Source: Pedobacter zeae
Lineage (GTDB): Bacteria > Bacteroidota > Bacteroidia > Sphingobacteriales > Sphingobacteriaceae
Assembly: GCF_014196715.1 (NCBI RefSeq)
Contig: NZ_JACIEF010000003.1
Span: forward strand, 1,145,874 to 1,209,873
Direction: 5' to 3'
Length of the DNA stretch: 64,000 nucleotides
Numbering within the stretch: the first letter of the stretch is position 1; each line of letters begins with the position of its first letter. A program made the translations under genes and the position numbers. Shown one piece after another: positions 1 to 9,057 of this stretch. Under the pieces are notes generated by a model, which saw only the letters and a list, made by a program, of their open reading frames with translations, was not told the origin of the DNA and searched no databases.

Positions 1-2
1 TA

Positions 3-1685
3 TTATTTCATCCCCAACACATCTACACCCTGTTCAAAAACAACATCAACAGGAATATTCTTTTTGGTTAACCGTTCTAGATCTGTCTGCAATTCCGGAT
101 GGATAATTGCTTTTTCTTTCTGCGCTTTTTCAACCGCGGCTTTATCACCATTACCTTGAAGGGTAAGAATAAACGCACTTAAATCGTTCATGGCAGTTGC
201 AAATTTTTCGAAGTTTACTTTGTAAGTGCCCTTAGTTGTACGCTCAAAAGCACCTTTTTCCTGAAAATAATTAAAGCACTGCATGTTTGCTTTTCCGTGT
301 GCTTCAGAAACGCCAAAGCGTACTGAACGTAAAATGCCGGCCATAAACGTGGTATAATAATCTCTTATATCGCCCTTTAACTCACCTTTTTTGAGTAAAC
401 CGGTTACCATGTACAAACCTAATATATCGGCCTTACCTTCTTCCAGCCAGCTGTATTGTTCTTTTAATGCAGCACGCACATAACCTTTACCGGTAATGGT
501 CTTTTTAATTCCTAAACCATGGGCAACTTCGTGAAACATGACGTTTGCAAAAAAAGCATCAAACTTAATATACTGCTGCTGGTCGGCTTCAATTAATTCT
601 TTTGATATCGGTACCAGGATCTTATCAAATTTGGCCTGCATTGCATTTTTCAGTTGCGAACGGCGTGTACCTTTTTCCTGTTGAATTTTTTCATCGTTCG
701 GGAGATTAACAGCGATGGTTTTCGAACCCGCATTACAGTCTCCGGCGTAGTAAACCACATCATAAGCATTTAACTCAGAGTCGGTTCCGGGTGTTTCTGT
801 TTTGTATTTTGCCGCCACAGGCAGGTTTTTCTGTAATTCAGGAAGCATTTTTACATACTTCGCCAAACGTTTGCTCCACTCCTTATCTTTGATTAAAACA
901 TAAGCTTCGTAACTGGTACGGGCATTAAAGAGTTTATCTTCGTAATTTTCAATCGGGCCGATAATGATATCTAAACCGTTGGTTTTCATGTCTAACCAGG
1001 CATAATCACTTGCGGTAAAATTATCGGTCACCAAAGCATCGGCCCTTAAGTTTAAATATTTCTTTAAACCGGCATCCTCAGCAATGAGCGCGGCCTGTTT
1101 TAACAATGAGCTTGCTTTTTGTAACTCTGAAGCAAATAATACATGATAAGGTACTGTTGATAATTTGCCAGTACTGTCTTTCTGAACAACAGAGTATGCG
1201 CCGAATTTATCGTTAAGGTCCGATTTTTCTATGGCTTCTTTTGTAATTCCGTAGGGATAAAAATATGACCCTTCCGGCTTGGTACCAACCCCTTCAACAA
1301 ACGGTTTATCGTTATTTAACCTATCCCATGGACCATAGTTGATGTTGACAAATTCGCGCGTCTTTTCATCTTTAATAGTTGCCAGCAAACTATCTCTTTG
1401 CGGGTACGCTTGTTTCCAGTAAAGTTGATCCATAATTTCCGCTGCCTGAATTAACAAAGGCAAGATTTTACGGTCGTTAACACTTAACTGATTAATATTG
1501 GTGGTTAATTTTACCTTTTCGTAGATGGGCAAGCGTTGGGCAACATAATTGATAAGGCTGTCTTTTTGTACTGTAACAGTTTTTTCATCTTTAGATTTAT
1601 TGTTATTGCCGGTACAAGACGGTAAGGTGCCAATTGAAATAGCTATTGCCGATAAAAACAGGGTTGATCTGTATAAATTCTTCAT
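3..1685 (-). CDS. M49-like (dipeptidyl-peptidase III type) zinc metallopeptidase lipoprotein
   Basis: A predicted lipoprotein of about 560 residues. The start at 1685 is chosen because it begins a clean lipoprotein signal (MKNLYRSTLF..., then LPSC), whereas the open frame extends 26 codons further upstream without signal character. The zinc site is HEVAH (H385, E386, H389), followed 26-27 residues later by EEGKAD (E415/E416). This pairing resembles the dipeptidyl-peptidase III-like domain (MEROPS M49) also found at the C-terminus of plant Nudix hydrolase 3. Classical DPP III has HExxGH and a longer gap to the third ligand, so this is a short-spaced relative. It probably removes peptides from the outside face of a membrane. 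Substrate unknown. The stop lies at the left window edge, so the gene is complete. Confidence 0.75.
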   Translation of the reverse strand: MKNLYRSTLFLSAIAISIGTLPSCTGNNNKSKDEKTVTVQKDSLINYVAQRLPIYEKVKLTTNINQLSVNDRKILPLLIQAAEIMDQLYWKQAYPQRDSLLATIKDEKTREFVNINYGPWDRLNNDKPFVEGVGTKPEGSYFYPYGITKEAIEKSDLNDKFGAYSVVQKDSTGKLSTVPYHVLFASELQKASSLLKQAALIAEDAGLKKYLNLRADALVTDNFTASDYAWLDMKTNGLDIIIGPIENYEDKLFNARTSYEAYVLIKDKEWSKRLAKYVKMLPELQKNLPVAAKYKTETPGTDSELNAYDVVYYAGDCNAGSKTIAVNLPNDEKIQQEKGTRRSQLKNAMQAKFDKILVPISKELIEADQQQYIKFDAFFANVMFHEVAHGLGIKKTITGKGYVRAALKEQYSWLEEGKADILGLYMVTGLLKKGELKGDIRDYYTTFMAGILRSVRFGVSEAHGKANMQCFNYFQEKGAFERTTKGTYKVNFEKFATAMNDLSAFILTLQGNGDKAAVEKAQKEKAIIHPELQTDLERLTKKNIPVDVVFEQGVDVLGMK

Positions 1686-1745
1686 ATTAAAGTATATCGC
1701 TGCTAAATTAGTAAAATTTGAAAGCTTTGTATAAAGTTTGATGCA

Positions 1746-1778
1746 TTGGACGAAGTTTAACATAAGTTTGTACCTTCG
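1746..1778 (+). promoter_or_regulatory. Candidate Bacteroidota promoter for the amidase gene
   Basis: TTGG at 1746-1749, a 21-base gap, and TACCTTCG at 1771-1778 approximate the Bacteroidota consensus TTTG-N19/21-TAnnTTTG. The box ends 20 bases before the amidase ATG. Both elements deviate from consensus, so this is a moderate call. Confidence 0.4.
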
Positions 1779-1798
1779 AATAGCTAACCGTTCATGTT

Positions 1799-2635
1799 AT
1801 GTTATTTTCCAGGTCATCAAAATCTTTATCTATCTCCGCTTTTGTTCTTGTGCTTATGTGCTCAGCCTGTGGAAGCAGCAAATATGCTGTAACAGAAAAA
1901 ATCTATAAGGAAAAGGCAAAAGATTTTGCGAAAATCATAAACGCCGCGCCACCTGTTGGCCAACTTTACGATTCATTGGGTGCAGCAAACCAGGAATGGG
2001 TCGGTTCAGTAAATTTTGGGATCCGTAAACCCAATTTTGTGGTGATCCATCATACCGCACAGGATAGCTTGGCGCAAACGATCAAGACATTCTTCTCAAC
2101 CAAGGCCGGTACCAGTGCACATTACGTCATCAGTCGCGATGGTAAGGTGGTACATATGGTAAACGATTACCTGCGTGCAAACCATGCCGGAATAAGTAAA
2201 TGGGGTAAAGATACCGACCTTAATTCTTCGTCGATCGGTATTGAGCTGGATAATAATGGCTTAACAGACCCATGGCCAGATGCGCAGATTAATAGCCTGC
2301 TTAAACTTTTAGCTACCCTGAAAAAAACTTACAGCATTCCAACGGCTAATTTTATTGGTCATGCAGATATTGCGCCTAAACGTAAAAACGATCCAAAAAA
2401 TTTCCCGTGGAAAAAACTGGCCGATAAAGGTTTTGGTTATTGGTATGATGATGTACTGAAAAATCCACCGGTAGATTTTAATACCGAAATGGCTTTAAGA
2501 TATATTGGTTATGATACGAGCAACCTGCCTGCTGCAATTACTGCATTTAAAATTCATTTTATCCAGAGCGATATCACACCAACTTTAACACCTGTTGATA
2601 TTTTAGTGTTGTATAATGTTTATACGAAGTATTAA
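1799..2635 (+). CDS. N-acetylmuramoyl-L-alanine amidase (amidase_2/PGRP fold), lipoprotein
   Basis: A 278-residue predicted lipoprotein (hydrophobic stretch, then MCSACGSS, with Cys21 or Cys24 lipidated). The amidase_2 domain spans about residues 75-210. The expected zinc ligands of the AmpD/PGRP family are visible: H84 in VIHHT, H188 in GHAD and D198 in KRKNDP, the last two ten residues apart as in AmpD. It should cleave the amide bond between N-acetylmuramic acid and L-alanine of peptidoglycan or muropeptides in the periplasm. The last 60 residues look like a small C-terminal extension rather than a known cell-wall-binding domain. The gene stands alone and diverges from the M49-like lipoprotein gene. 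Confidence 0.85.
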   Translation: MLFSRSSKSLSISAFVLVLMCSACGSSKYAVTEKIYKEKAKDFAKIINAAPPVGQLYDSLGAANQEWVGSVNFGIRKPNFVVIHHTAQDSLAQTIKTFFSTKAGTSAHYVISRDGKVVHMVNDYLRANHAGISKWGKDTDLNSSSIGIELDNNGLTDPWPDAQINSLLKLLATLKKTYSIPTANFIGHADIAPKRKNDPKNFPWKKLADKGFGYWYDDVLKNPPVDFNTEMALRYIGYDTSNLPAAITAFKIHFIQSDITPTLTPVDILVLYNVYTKY

Positions 2636-2792
2636 GGGGTAGAGTGGAGCGTTTGGCGGTTAGCGGAAATTACCTGGAAAGCCGGAAGACCGGGCTCAGA
2701 AGTTTAGTTGCGGTTAATAATGGAAGATGTTGAATGGATAATGAAATTATTCCGCACCATACCCACTAATGACAAATGAACCCTTGAGCCAA

Positions 2793-2835
2793 CAAAAAAA
2801 GCACAGACAAATCACCAATTAGTGTTCATCTGTGC
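2793..2835 (-). terminator. Rho-independent terminator of glnS
   Basis: Read on the minus strand, GCACAGA ... TCTGTGC forms a stem and is followed by a run of seven T. It lies 26 bases past the glnS stop. The rest of 2636-2860 shows no gene. Confidence 0.7.
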
Positions 2836-2860
2836 CTATCTGTGGCCAAAATAGCTAAAG

Positions 2861-4516
2861 CTAGTTTGGTTTCTTAAACGTATCTTTTAAGGTAACTGTA
2901 CGGTTAAATACCAGTTTGTCTGCCGTAGAATCTTTATCTAAACAGAAATACCCTTTACGGATAAACTGATAACGGCCATCTAAACCGGCATCTGCTAAAG
3001 CAGGCTCGATATAAGCATTAGGCAATACAATTAAACTCTCAGGGTTTAAATAATCTTTAAAATCACCTTCTTCTGCATCTGGCGTTTCTGAAGTAAACAA
3101 ACGGTCGTACAGCCTGATTTCGGCAGTTTTAGCGTGTGGCGCACTTACCCAATGAATGGTTCCTTTAACGTTAATTCCACTGGTATCGCTTCCGCTTTTA
3201 GATTCAGGAATATAAGAACAACGGATTTCGGTAACGTTTCCGTTTTCATCTTTCACAAAATCTTCGCATTTTACAATGTAAGCAAATTTTAAGCGTACCA
3301 TTGCTCCTGGTGCCAAACGGAACCATTTCTTTGCCGGTACTTCCATAAAATCTTCGCGTTCGATCCAAAGTTCTTTGCTAAAAGGAATTACACGTGTGCC
3401 TCCGCCATCTTCAGCTTCCGGATTGTTTTCGCCGATTAGATCTTCTTCCCCTTTTTCGTAATTGGTAATCACCAGCTTAATGGGATCTAAAACCGCCATG
3501 ACACGGTTAGCCGTTTTATTGAGGTCTTCGCGGATACAGAATTCCAGCAAGCTCAGTTCTATTAAGTTTTCGCGCTTGGCAATACCGATGCGCTCACAAA
3601 ACTCACGGATACTTTTTGGCGTAAACCCTCTTCTGCGAAGGCCCGAAATGGTAGGCATGCGCGGATCGTCCCAACCGCTTACCAGCTTTTCGTTAACCAG
3701 CTGCAGCAGCTTCCGCTTACTCATTACCGTACTGGTTAGGTTCAAACGCGCAAATTCGTATTGCTTTGAAGGGAAAATCTCCAGTTTTTCGATAAACCAA
3801 TCGTACAGTTCGCGGTGCGAAACGTACTCCAGTGTACAGATGGAATGTGTGATGTTTTCGATACTGTCACTTTGGCCATGTGCAAAATCGTACATGGGAT
3901 AAATGCACCATTTGTTACCTGTACGGTGATGTTCGGCATGTTTAATACGGTACATAATCGGGTCGCGCATTAACATGTTCGGACTGGCCATATCGATTTT
4001 TGCCCTCAAAATATAGGCGCCATCCGGAAATTCGCCATTTTTCATTTTCGTAAAAATAGCTAAGTTTTCTTCGATGCTCCGGTTGCGGTATGGACTGTCC
4101 TTTCCCGGTTCAGTCGGCGTACCTTTCAGCGCGGCAATTTCATCTGCAGAACTCTCATCAACATAAGCCAAACCTTTTTCGATCAGCTTAACTGCAAAAC
4201 CATATAACTCATCAAAATAATCTGAAGCATATAATTCATTTTTCCAGTTAAAACCCAACCACCTGATATCCTCTTGCTGGCTGTTCACATATTCTGTTTT
4301 TTCAGTAACCGGATTGGTATCATCAAAACGCAGATTGGTATAGCCGCCGTATTTTTGTGTTAGTCCGAAATTTAAGCATATTGCTTTCGCATGGCCGATG
4401 TGTAAATAACCATTAGGTTCGGGCGGGAAACGCGTAACCAAAGTTTCATACTTGCCACTATTTAAGTCGTTCTCAACAATTTCTTCAATAAAGTTCAATG
4501 ACTTCTCTTCACTCAT
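2861..4516 (-). CDS. glnS: Glutaminyl-tRNA synthetase
   Basis: Class I aminoacyl-tRNA synthetase of 551 residues that charges tRNA-Gln with glutamine. The N-terminal HIGH motif reads PPEPNGYLHIGH (H39-H42), with the PEPNGYLHIGHAK context typical of the GlnRS/GluRS group. The KMSKS-like signature is VMSKRKL (M265-K267). Two C-terminal beta-barrel anticodon-binding domains occupy roughly residues 335-530. The start at 4516 is preferred over the longer frame to 4570: it gives the normal N-terminus (MSEEKSLNFIEE) and lies just downstream of a good promoter. A dedicated GlnRS argues that glutamine charging does not rely solely on the GatCAB transamidation route. Confidence 0.97.
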   Translation of the reverse strand: MSEEKSLNFIEEIVENDLNSGKYETLVTRFPPEPNGYLHIGHAKAICLNFGLTQKYGGYTNLRFDDTNPVTEKTEYVNSQQEDIRWLGFNWKNELYASDYFDELYGFAVKLIEKGLAYVDESSADEIAALKGTPTEPGKDSPYRNRSIEENLAIFTKMKNGEFPDGAYILRAKIDMASPNMLMRDPIMYRIKHAEHHRTGNKWCIYPMYDFAHGQSDSIENITHSICTLEYVSHRELYDWFIEKLEIFPSKQYEFARLNLTSTVMSKRKLLQLVNEKLVSGWDDPRMPTISGLRRRGFTPKSIREFCERIGIAKRENLIELSLLEFCIREDLNKTANRVMAVLDPIKLVITNYEKGEEDLIGENNPEAEDGGGTRVIPFSKELWIEREDFMEVPAKKWFRLAPGAMVRLKFAYIVKCEDFVKDENGNVTEIRCSYIPESKSGSDTSGINVKGTIHWVSAPHAKTAEIRLYDRLFTSETPDAEEGDFKDYLNPESLIVLPNAYIEPALADAGLDGRYQFIRKGYFCLDKDSTADKLVFNRTVTLKDTFKKPN

Positions 4517-4538
4517 AAAAACCTGTAAATTAGGAATG

Positions 4539-4571
4539 CAAATGTAAAAAGATTGAGCGGATTTATGCAAT
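4539..4571 (-). promoter_or_regulatory. Promoter of glnS
   Basis: On the minus strand ATTGC (4571-4567) is followed after 20 bases by TACATTTG (4546-4539), a near-perfect match to the Bacteroidota -7 box TAnnTTTG. It leaves a leader of roughly 20 bases before the glnS ATG. Confidence 0.6.
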
Positions 4572-4774
4572 GATTATAGGTTTATTAGCCTATAGTTGAT
4601 AGTTGATAGCCCAGAACTTCATTATAGTGCTATGAAAGAACAAATATGTTAGTATTATAGGCAAATTCGTCATCGAAACTCGCAACTATGAACAATGAGC
4701 CATCAACCCATTATGCTTTTTCCTATTTCTCAATTACCTAATAAAATCGATACATTTACATCAACTTAATATGA

Positions 4775-5197
4775 ATGATGAGCAAAGTATTAAATCGGCC
4801 AATCCGCGTTTTAGTTGCTAAGGTTGGATTGGATGGTCACGACAGGGGGGCCAAAGTAATCGCAACTTCTTTACGCGATGCAGGAATGGAGGTCATTTAT
4901 ACCGGTCTGCGTCAAACACCGGAAATGGTGGTCAACACTGCACTACAGGAAGATGTTGATGCCATTGGGATTTCCATCTTATCAGGTGCGCATATGACTG
5001 TTTTTCCAAAGATTATACAATTTATGAAAGAAAAACAACTGGATGACGTTTTATTAACCGGTGGAGGCATTATCCCTGAGGCAGATCGATTGAAGCTTGC
5101 AGATATGGGTGTTGGAGAACTCTTTCCTCCCGGTACAACAATGGCAAGTATTGTAGAATATATTCAGAATTGGGTTTCAGAAAACAGAAATTTTTAA
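4775..5197 (+). CDS. Stand-alone cobalamin-binding subunit of a B12-dependent acyl-CoA mutase (MCM C-terminal type)
   Basis: A 140-residue protein that is entirely the B12-binding Rossmann domain of methylmalonyl-CoA mutase type enzymes. The DxHxxG signature is D20-G21-H22-D23-R24-G25 (VGLDGHDRGAKV). The downstream SILSGAH and LTGGGI stretches form the rest of the nucleotide-tail pocket. It has no TIM-barrel catalytic domain, so it must pair with a separate large subunit, as isobutyryl-CoA mutase and ethylmalonyl/2-hydroxyisobutyryl-CoA mutase small subunits do. No large subunit is in this window. Only 3 bases separate its stop from the enoyl-CoA hydratase start, so the two are almost surely co-translated. 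Confidence 0.88.
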   Translation: MMSKVLNRPIRVLVAKVGLDGHDRGAKVIATSLRDAGMEVIYTGLRQTPEMVVNTALQEDVDAIGISILSGAHMTVFPKIIQFMKEKQLDDVLLTGGGIIPEADRLKLADMGVGELFPPGTTMASIVEYIQNWVSENRNF

Positions 5198-5200
5198 GCT

Positions 5201-5980
5201 ATGGCATACCAGAATTTAATTTCAGAAATAAAAGAAAACATTTTATACATTACTATCAACCGTGAAAAGGCACTAAATGCTTTAAATAAAGATACTTTAA
5301 CCGAACTGGCAGATGTAATTGCATTCGCAAACAAAACCGAACAGGTAAGAGGCGTTATTTTAACCGGTGCAGGCGAAAAGGCTTTTGTTGCAGGGGCCGA
5401 CATTAAAGAGTTTTCTGGTTATAATGGCGAACAGGGAGAAGATTTGGCAAAACGTGGCCAGGATCTGGTTTTTAATGCCATTGAAAATTCTTCAAAGCCA
5501 TTTATTGCAGCGATTAACGGCTTTGCTTTAGGTGGAGGACTGGAGTTGGCAATGGCCTGCCACATGCGCATTGCATCAGACAATGCCAAATTGGGTTTAC
5601 CTGAAGTTACTTTAGGGTTAATTCCGGGTTATGGGGGTACCCAGCGCCTTACACAGTTGGTTGGAAAGGGAAAAGCAATAGAAATGATTACAACGGCAAC
5701 TATGGTTACGGCCTCGGATGCGGAAAAAATAGGTCTTGTAAATGATGTTGTTCCACAAGCTGATCTGATTAGCAAAGCTGAAGAAATACTGAATGTAATT
5801 AAGCAACGCGCACCATTGGCCATTTCGGCTGCAATAAAATCGGTAATTGCCGCTGTAAATAATGGCGATGGCTACCTTACCGAAATAAAAGAATTTGGAA
5901 AATGCTTCGAAACTGCCGATTTTAAAGAAGGTGTTACCGCATTTGTTGAAAAGAGAAAAGCTAATTTCACCGGAAAGTAG
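5201..5980 (+). CDS. Enoyl-CoA hydratase/isomerase (crotonase family)
   Basis: A 259-residue crotonase-fold enzyme. The oxyanion-hole segment AGADIKEF and the signature GGGLELAMACH are present. Both acid/base glutamates of true hydratases are present as E115 (in GGGLELA) and E135 (in GLPEVTLG), followed by IPGYGGTQRL. It should add water across the 2,3 double bond of short enoyl-CoA esters such as crotonyl-CoA. Close annotation relatives are 3-hydroxybutyryl-CoA dehydratases. It sits directly behind the cobalamin-binding subunit, which suggests a shared role in branched or short-chain acyl-CoA catabolism (valine/isobutyryl or butyryl-CoA), an inference from position only. Confidence 0.9.
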   Translation: MAYQNLISEIKENILYITINREKALNALNKDTLTELADVIAFANKTEQVRGVILTGAGEKAFVAGADIKEFSGYNGEQGEDLAKRGQDLVFNAIENSSKPFIAAINGFALGGGLELAMACHMRIASDNAKLGLPEVTLGLIPGYGGTQRLTQLVGKGKAIEMITTATMVTASDAEKIGLVNDVVPQADLISKAEEILNVIKQRAPLAISAAIKSVIAAVNNGDGYLTEIKEFGKCFETADFKEGVTAFVEKRKANFTGK

Positions 5981-6130
5981 TAAGTGTGTAGTATTAATTT
6001 GATGATTTAGGTCGTGAAATTATTGCAAAAGTTTTCCAAAACAATTTTTTTTGAGTAATTTGTGTGTTATTCATTAACTGGCCTTTAACGTAGACACGGT
6101 TACATATAGGCCTTTATAATAACGCTACTC

Positions 6131-7549
6131 ATGAAAAAGAAGGTACTCATTGTTGACGATGAAATCAGCATCGGTTTATTGCTATCCAAATTTCTAACTA
6201 AAAATGGATTTGAAGTTTCTAATGTAACAACCGGCAGAGGTGTTCTGCAAATTCTTGAAAAAGAGAAGTTCGATTTGGTGTTATGCGATTATCGCTTGGA
6301 TGATACTGATGGGAAAGAGATTTTAATCCACATTAAAGAAAACTATCCGGCCACTGGTGTAATCATTATTACAGGTTATTCGGATATTAAGCTTGCTGTA
6401 GAATTAATAAAACTGGGCGCTTTCGATTATATTGTGAAACCGCTTTACCCGGATGAAATTTTAAATACCATAACCAAAGCCCTTGAAGCACAGGAAGATT
6501 TAAAATCACCTCAAAATTTCGAACATGCAGGTGGTAACCCTATTTCCGATTTTCAGGAGTGTCCTGAATATATAAATGGCGAAAGCGATGCTTCGGTGCT
6601 TTTGCTGAAACAAATTCAGCTCATCGCGCCAACAGGGTATACGGTTATTTTAACAGGGAAAAGCGGAACGGGAAAAGAATGCGTGGCTAAAACCATTCAC
6701 CTCAACAGTTCGCGAGGTAAAGAACCCTTCATTGCAATGGATTGTGGTTCTTTAACAAAAGATTTAGCGGCAAGTGAATTTTTTGGGCATGAGAAAGGGG
6801 CGTTTACCGGGGCTGCATTCACTAAAATTGGCCACTTTGAGCAGGCTAACGGGGGTACCTTATTTCTTGATGAGATCGGCAACCTCTCGTATGAGATTCA
6901 GGCAACTTTACTCAGAGCCGTACAGGAGCGGAAAATTAAACGGATTGGAAGTACAAAGGAGATCGATCTGGATGTGCGGCTTATTGTAGCTACAAATGAA
7001 AACTTAGTTGAAAGCATTAAGAAGGGGGCATTCAGGGAAGATTTGTATCATCGCTTTAATGAATTTGCTATCCACGTTCCATCATTGAAACACAGGGGCA
7101 ATGATATCCTAATATTTGCCGAACACTTTTTAGCCACAGTAAACAAAGAATTAAATAAAGCGATTAAAGGCTTTTCTGATGAAGTAAAGGAATGTTTGTT
7201 GGCCTATCATTGGCCAGGTAATGTGCGCGAGTTGAAGAATGTGATCAGGCGCATCGCCTTATTAACTGATGGAGATTGGATAGAAACCCGTGTTTTACCT
7301 TTGGAACTTAGAATGACCGATGATACTAGGGCGCAGCAGGGAAAAAAGGTGCTTCTTTTTTCGCATGAATTAAATAATGTTAAATCACTTAATTTGCGAA
7401 ATGCAGCCAAAGAAGCTGAATATACCACTATTCTGGAAGTGTTAAAGGCCGTTAATTTCAATAAAACCAAGGCAGCAAAAATTTTAAAGATCGATAGAAA
7501 AACGCTTTACAATAAAATCAAACTTATAGCGGTTGATAATGGGATATAA
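6131..7549 (+). CDS. Sigma-54-dependent response regulator, NtrC family
   Basis: A 472-residue regulator with three domains. The receiver (1-120) has the acidic pair D9/D10, phospho-acceptor D53 and the VKP lysine region. The AAA+ sigma-54 activator domain (150-380) has Walker A GKSGTGKE (176-183), the sigma-54 contact loop GAFTGA (223-228) and Walker B GGTLFLDEIG (241-250). A Fis-type helix-turn-helix closes the protein (NKTKAAKILKIDRKTLYNK). After phosphorylation by a partner kinase it should hydrolyse ATP to open sigma-54 promoters. No histidine kinase is adjacent, so its partner is unlinked. Targets unknown. Confidence 0.95.
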   Translation: MKKKVLIVDDEISIGLLLSKFLTKNGFEVSNVTTGRGVLQILEKEKFDLVLCDYRLDDTDGKEILIHIKENYPATGVIIITGYSDIKLAVELIKLGAFDYIVKPLYPDEILNTITKALEAQEDLKSPQNFEHAGGNPISDFQECPEYINGESDASVLLLKQIQLIAPTGYTVILTGKSGTGKECVAKTIHLNSSRGKEPFIAMDCGSLTKDLAASEFFGHEKGAFTGAAFTKIGHFEQANGGTLFLDEIGNLSYEIQATLLRAVQERKIKRIGSTKEIDLDVRLIVATNENLVESIKKGAFREDLYHRFNEFAIHVPSLKHRGNDILIFAEHFLATVNKELNKAIKGFSDEVKECLLAYHWPGNVRELKNVIRRIALLTDGDWIETRVLPLELRMTDDTRAQQGKKVLLFSHELNNVKSLNLRNAAKEAEYTTILEVLKAVNFNKTKAAKILKIDRKTLYNKIKLIAVDNGI

Positions 7550-7614
7550 ATTTTAAATCAAGCAAAACAAAATCAGCCATTTTAGCATTTAAAGAATACG
7601 CCTGTTTTCTAAAA

Positions 7615-8664
7615 ATGTCAGTATTCTCCTATAAACAACGCAATAACATTAACCTGGTGATTATTATTGCACTTGGATTGTTAATTGTGTACTCCTTGCA
7701 AAGTATTTTTGGTGCCATTCTGAGTACCTTGGTCCTGTATACCATCATGAGGCCAGCTTATATTCATTTGGCTGAGAACAAGGGGTGGAATAAAAGATTA
7801 ACGGCTATTTTTCTTATTGGCATTTCCGTGATATTGATTGTAATGCCTTTTTATGCGTTAAGCAGCATGGTGATCAGTAAAATTTCGGAACTGAAGAACA
7901 GCGAAGTATTCCTAAAAAACCTGCTGATTAAATTACAGCACCTTATTCCGGTTAAAATTAATCAGGATATTATTCAGGAAGGGTTAAATCGATTGGTGAA
8001 TTGGGCTACCCAGCTTTTCCCATCGTTGATATCGAGTGCAGTAAATATTATATTAAGTTTGCTGGTGATGTACTTTTTACTCTACTTTATGTTAATAGAG
8101 CGAAAAAAATTCGAATTTTCATTGATTAAATATGCACCTTTCAGAGAACAGAATGCACTGCGCTTTGGTGATGAAATGCGGAATAATACCTATGCTAATG
8201 TTTTGGGCCAGGGCTTAATCTGTTTGGTACAGGGCTCATTGGTGAGTCTTTCATTTTATGTTCTGGGGTATAAAGACCCTATGTTCTGGGGGGTAATTAC
8301 CGCGTTTATTTCCTTTGTACCCGTTTTAGGGCCTCCGGTTGTTTTTGTTCCGGCTGCAATTTTGCAGATTGCGAACGGAAATAATTTTGCCGGCTGGGCC
8401 ATGCTTATTTTTGGTTTTGTGGTCATCATTAATATCGATAATGTGCTCAGGTTTATTATTGCAAAAAAAGTTGGCAATATTCATCCTATAATTACAGTAA
8501 TTGGCGTAATTATTGGTATCCCCTTATTCGGAATATTGGGCCTTGTTTTTGGCCCGTTACTGTTATCTTATTTTATATTGCTTGTTAAGATTTACGAAAC
8601 CAGTACACTGGCATCAGAAAGATTGGAAAGAATTAAAACAAATAACGAGCATACGGAGTTATAA
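7615..8664 (+). CDS. AI-2E family transporter (PerM/UPF0118 type)
   Basis: A 349-residue polytopic inner-membrane protein with about eight hydrophobic segments: two pairs near the N-terminus, then a large soluble loop (about residues 85-135). A compact bundle of segments follows, carrying the family-typical FISFVPVLGPP and a GxxxGIPLFGILGLVFGPLL C-terminal signature. Family members include TqsA (autoinducer-2 export), Na+/H+ antiporters and others, so the substrate cannot be assigned. It lies 65 bases after the NtrC-type regulator in the same direction and may be read through from it. Confidence 0.85.
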   Translation: MSVFSYKQRNNINLVIIIALGLLIVYSLQSIFGAILSTLVLYTIMRPAYIHLAENKGWNKRLTAIFLIGISVILIVMPFYALSSMVISKISELKNSEVFLKNLLIKLQHLIPVKINQDIIQEGLNRLVNWATQLFPSLISSAVNIILSLLVMYFLLYFMLIERKKFEFSLIKYAPFREQNALRFGDEMRNNTYANVLGQGLICLVQGSLVSLSFYVLGYKDPMFWGVITAFISFVPVLGPPVVFVPAAILQIANGNNFAGWAMLIFGFVVIINIDNVLRFIIAKKVGNIHPIITVIGVIIGIPLFGILGLVFGPLLLSYFILLVKIYETSTLASERLERIKTNNEHTEL

Positions 8665-8739
8665 ATATAGCTTAACAATAAATAAAGTAATAGTTTTTAT
8701 ATTGTACTTAAATTGTTAAACCCTTAAAATACATTAATT

Positions 8740-9006
8740 ATGAATGATAACTCAAAAGTTGTGGTGGCACTTTTAGCAGGATTAGCTGCCGGTGCAGCAT
8801 TAGGAATTTTGTTCGCACCAGATAAAGGTGATGAAACCCGCGATAAATTAAGCCAGTCTCTAAAAGATCTGGGCGACTCTATCAAAGATAAAGCAGCTGA
8901 TGAAATTAACCATCTTGCCAGCTTAAAGGATAAAGTGGTAAGCTCGATCAAAACAAAATTAAGAAGCGTAGAAGAAGAATACAGCGACGACGTAGAGCAC
9001 GCTTAA
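8740..9006 (+). CDS. YtxH-like envelope protein
   Basis: An 88-residue protein with one N-terminal transmembrane helix (LLAGLAAGAALGILFAP) followed directly by a charged helical tail (DKGDETRDKL, SIKDKAADEINHL, and so on). This is the architecture of the YtxH/gas-vesicle-like family. The FAPDKG(D/R)ETR junction is characteristic. It is first in a three-gene same-strand cluster with a holin-like membrane protein and an unknown protein. In Bacteroidota such clusters are often envelope-stress associated, but nothing in this sequence proves that. Confidence 0.8.
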   Translation: MNDNSKVVVALLAGLAAGAALGILFAPDKGDETRDKLSQSLKDLGDSIKDKAADEINHLASLKDKVVSSIKTKLRSVEEEYSDDVEHA

Positions 9007-9023
9007 TCAATCATATTGCATAG

Positions 9024-9039
9024 CCGGGCTAATGCCCGG
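9024..9039 (+). promoter_or_regulatory. Perfect GC-rich hairpin between ytxH-like and holin-like genes
   Basis: CCGGGC-TAAT-GCCCGG is a perfect 6-bp stem with a 4-base loop, lying 18 bases after the YtxH stop and 18 bases before the next ATG. No T-run follows, so it is not a standard terminator. An RNA stability or differential-expression element is possible. Confidence 0.4.
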
Positions 9040-9057
9040 TTAACTATTCATCCAAAT

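Noticed and set aside
3462..3902. Plus-strand 146-codon frame opposite glnS
   Set aside because: It lies wholly inside the strongly supported glnS gene and shows no domain pattern; a shadow frame.
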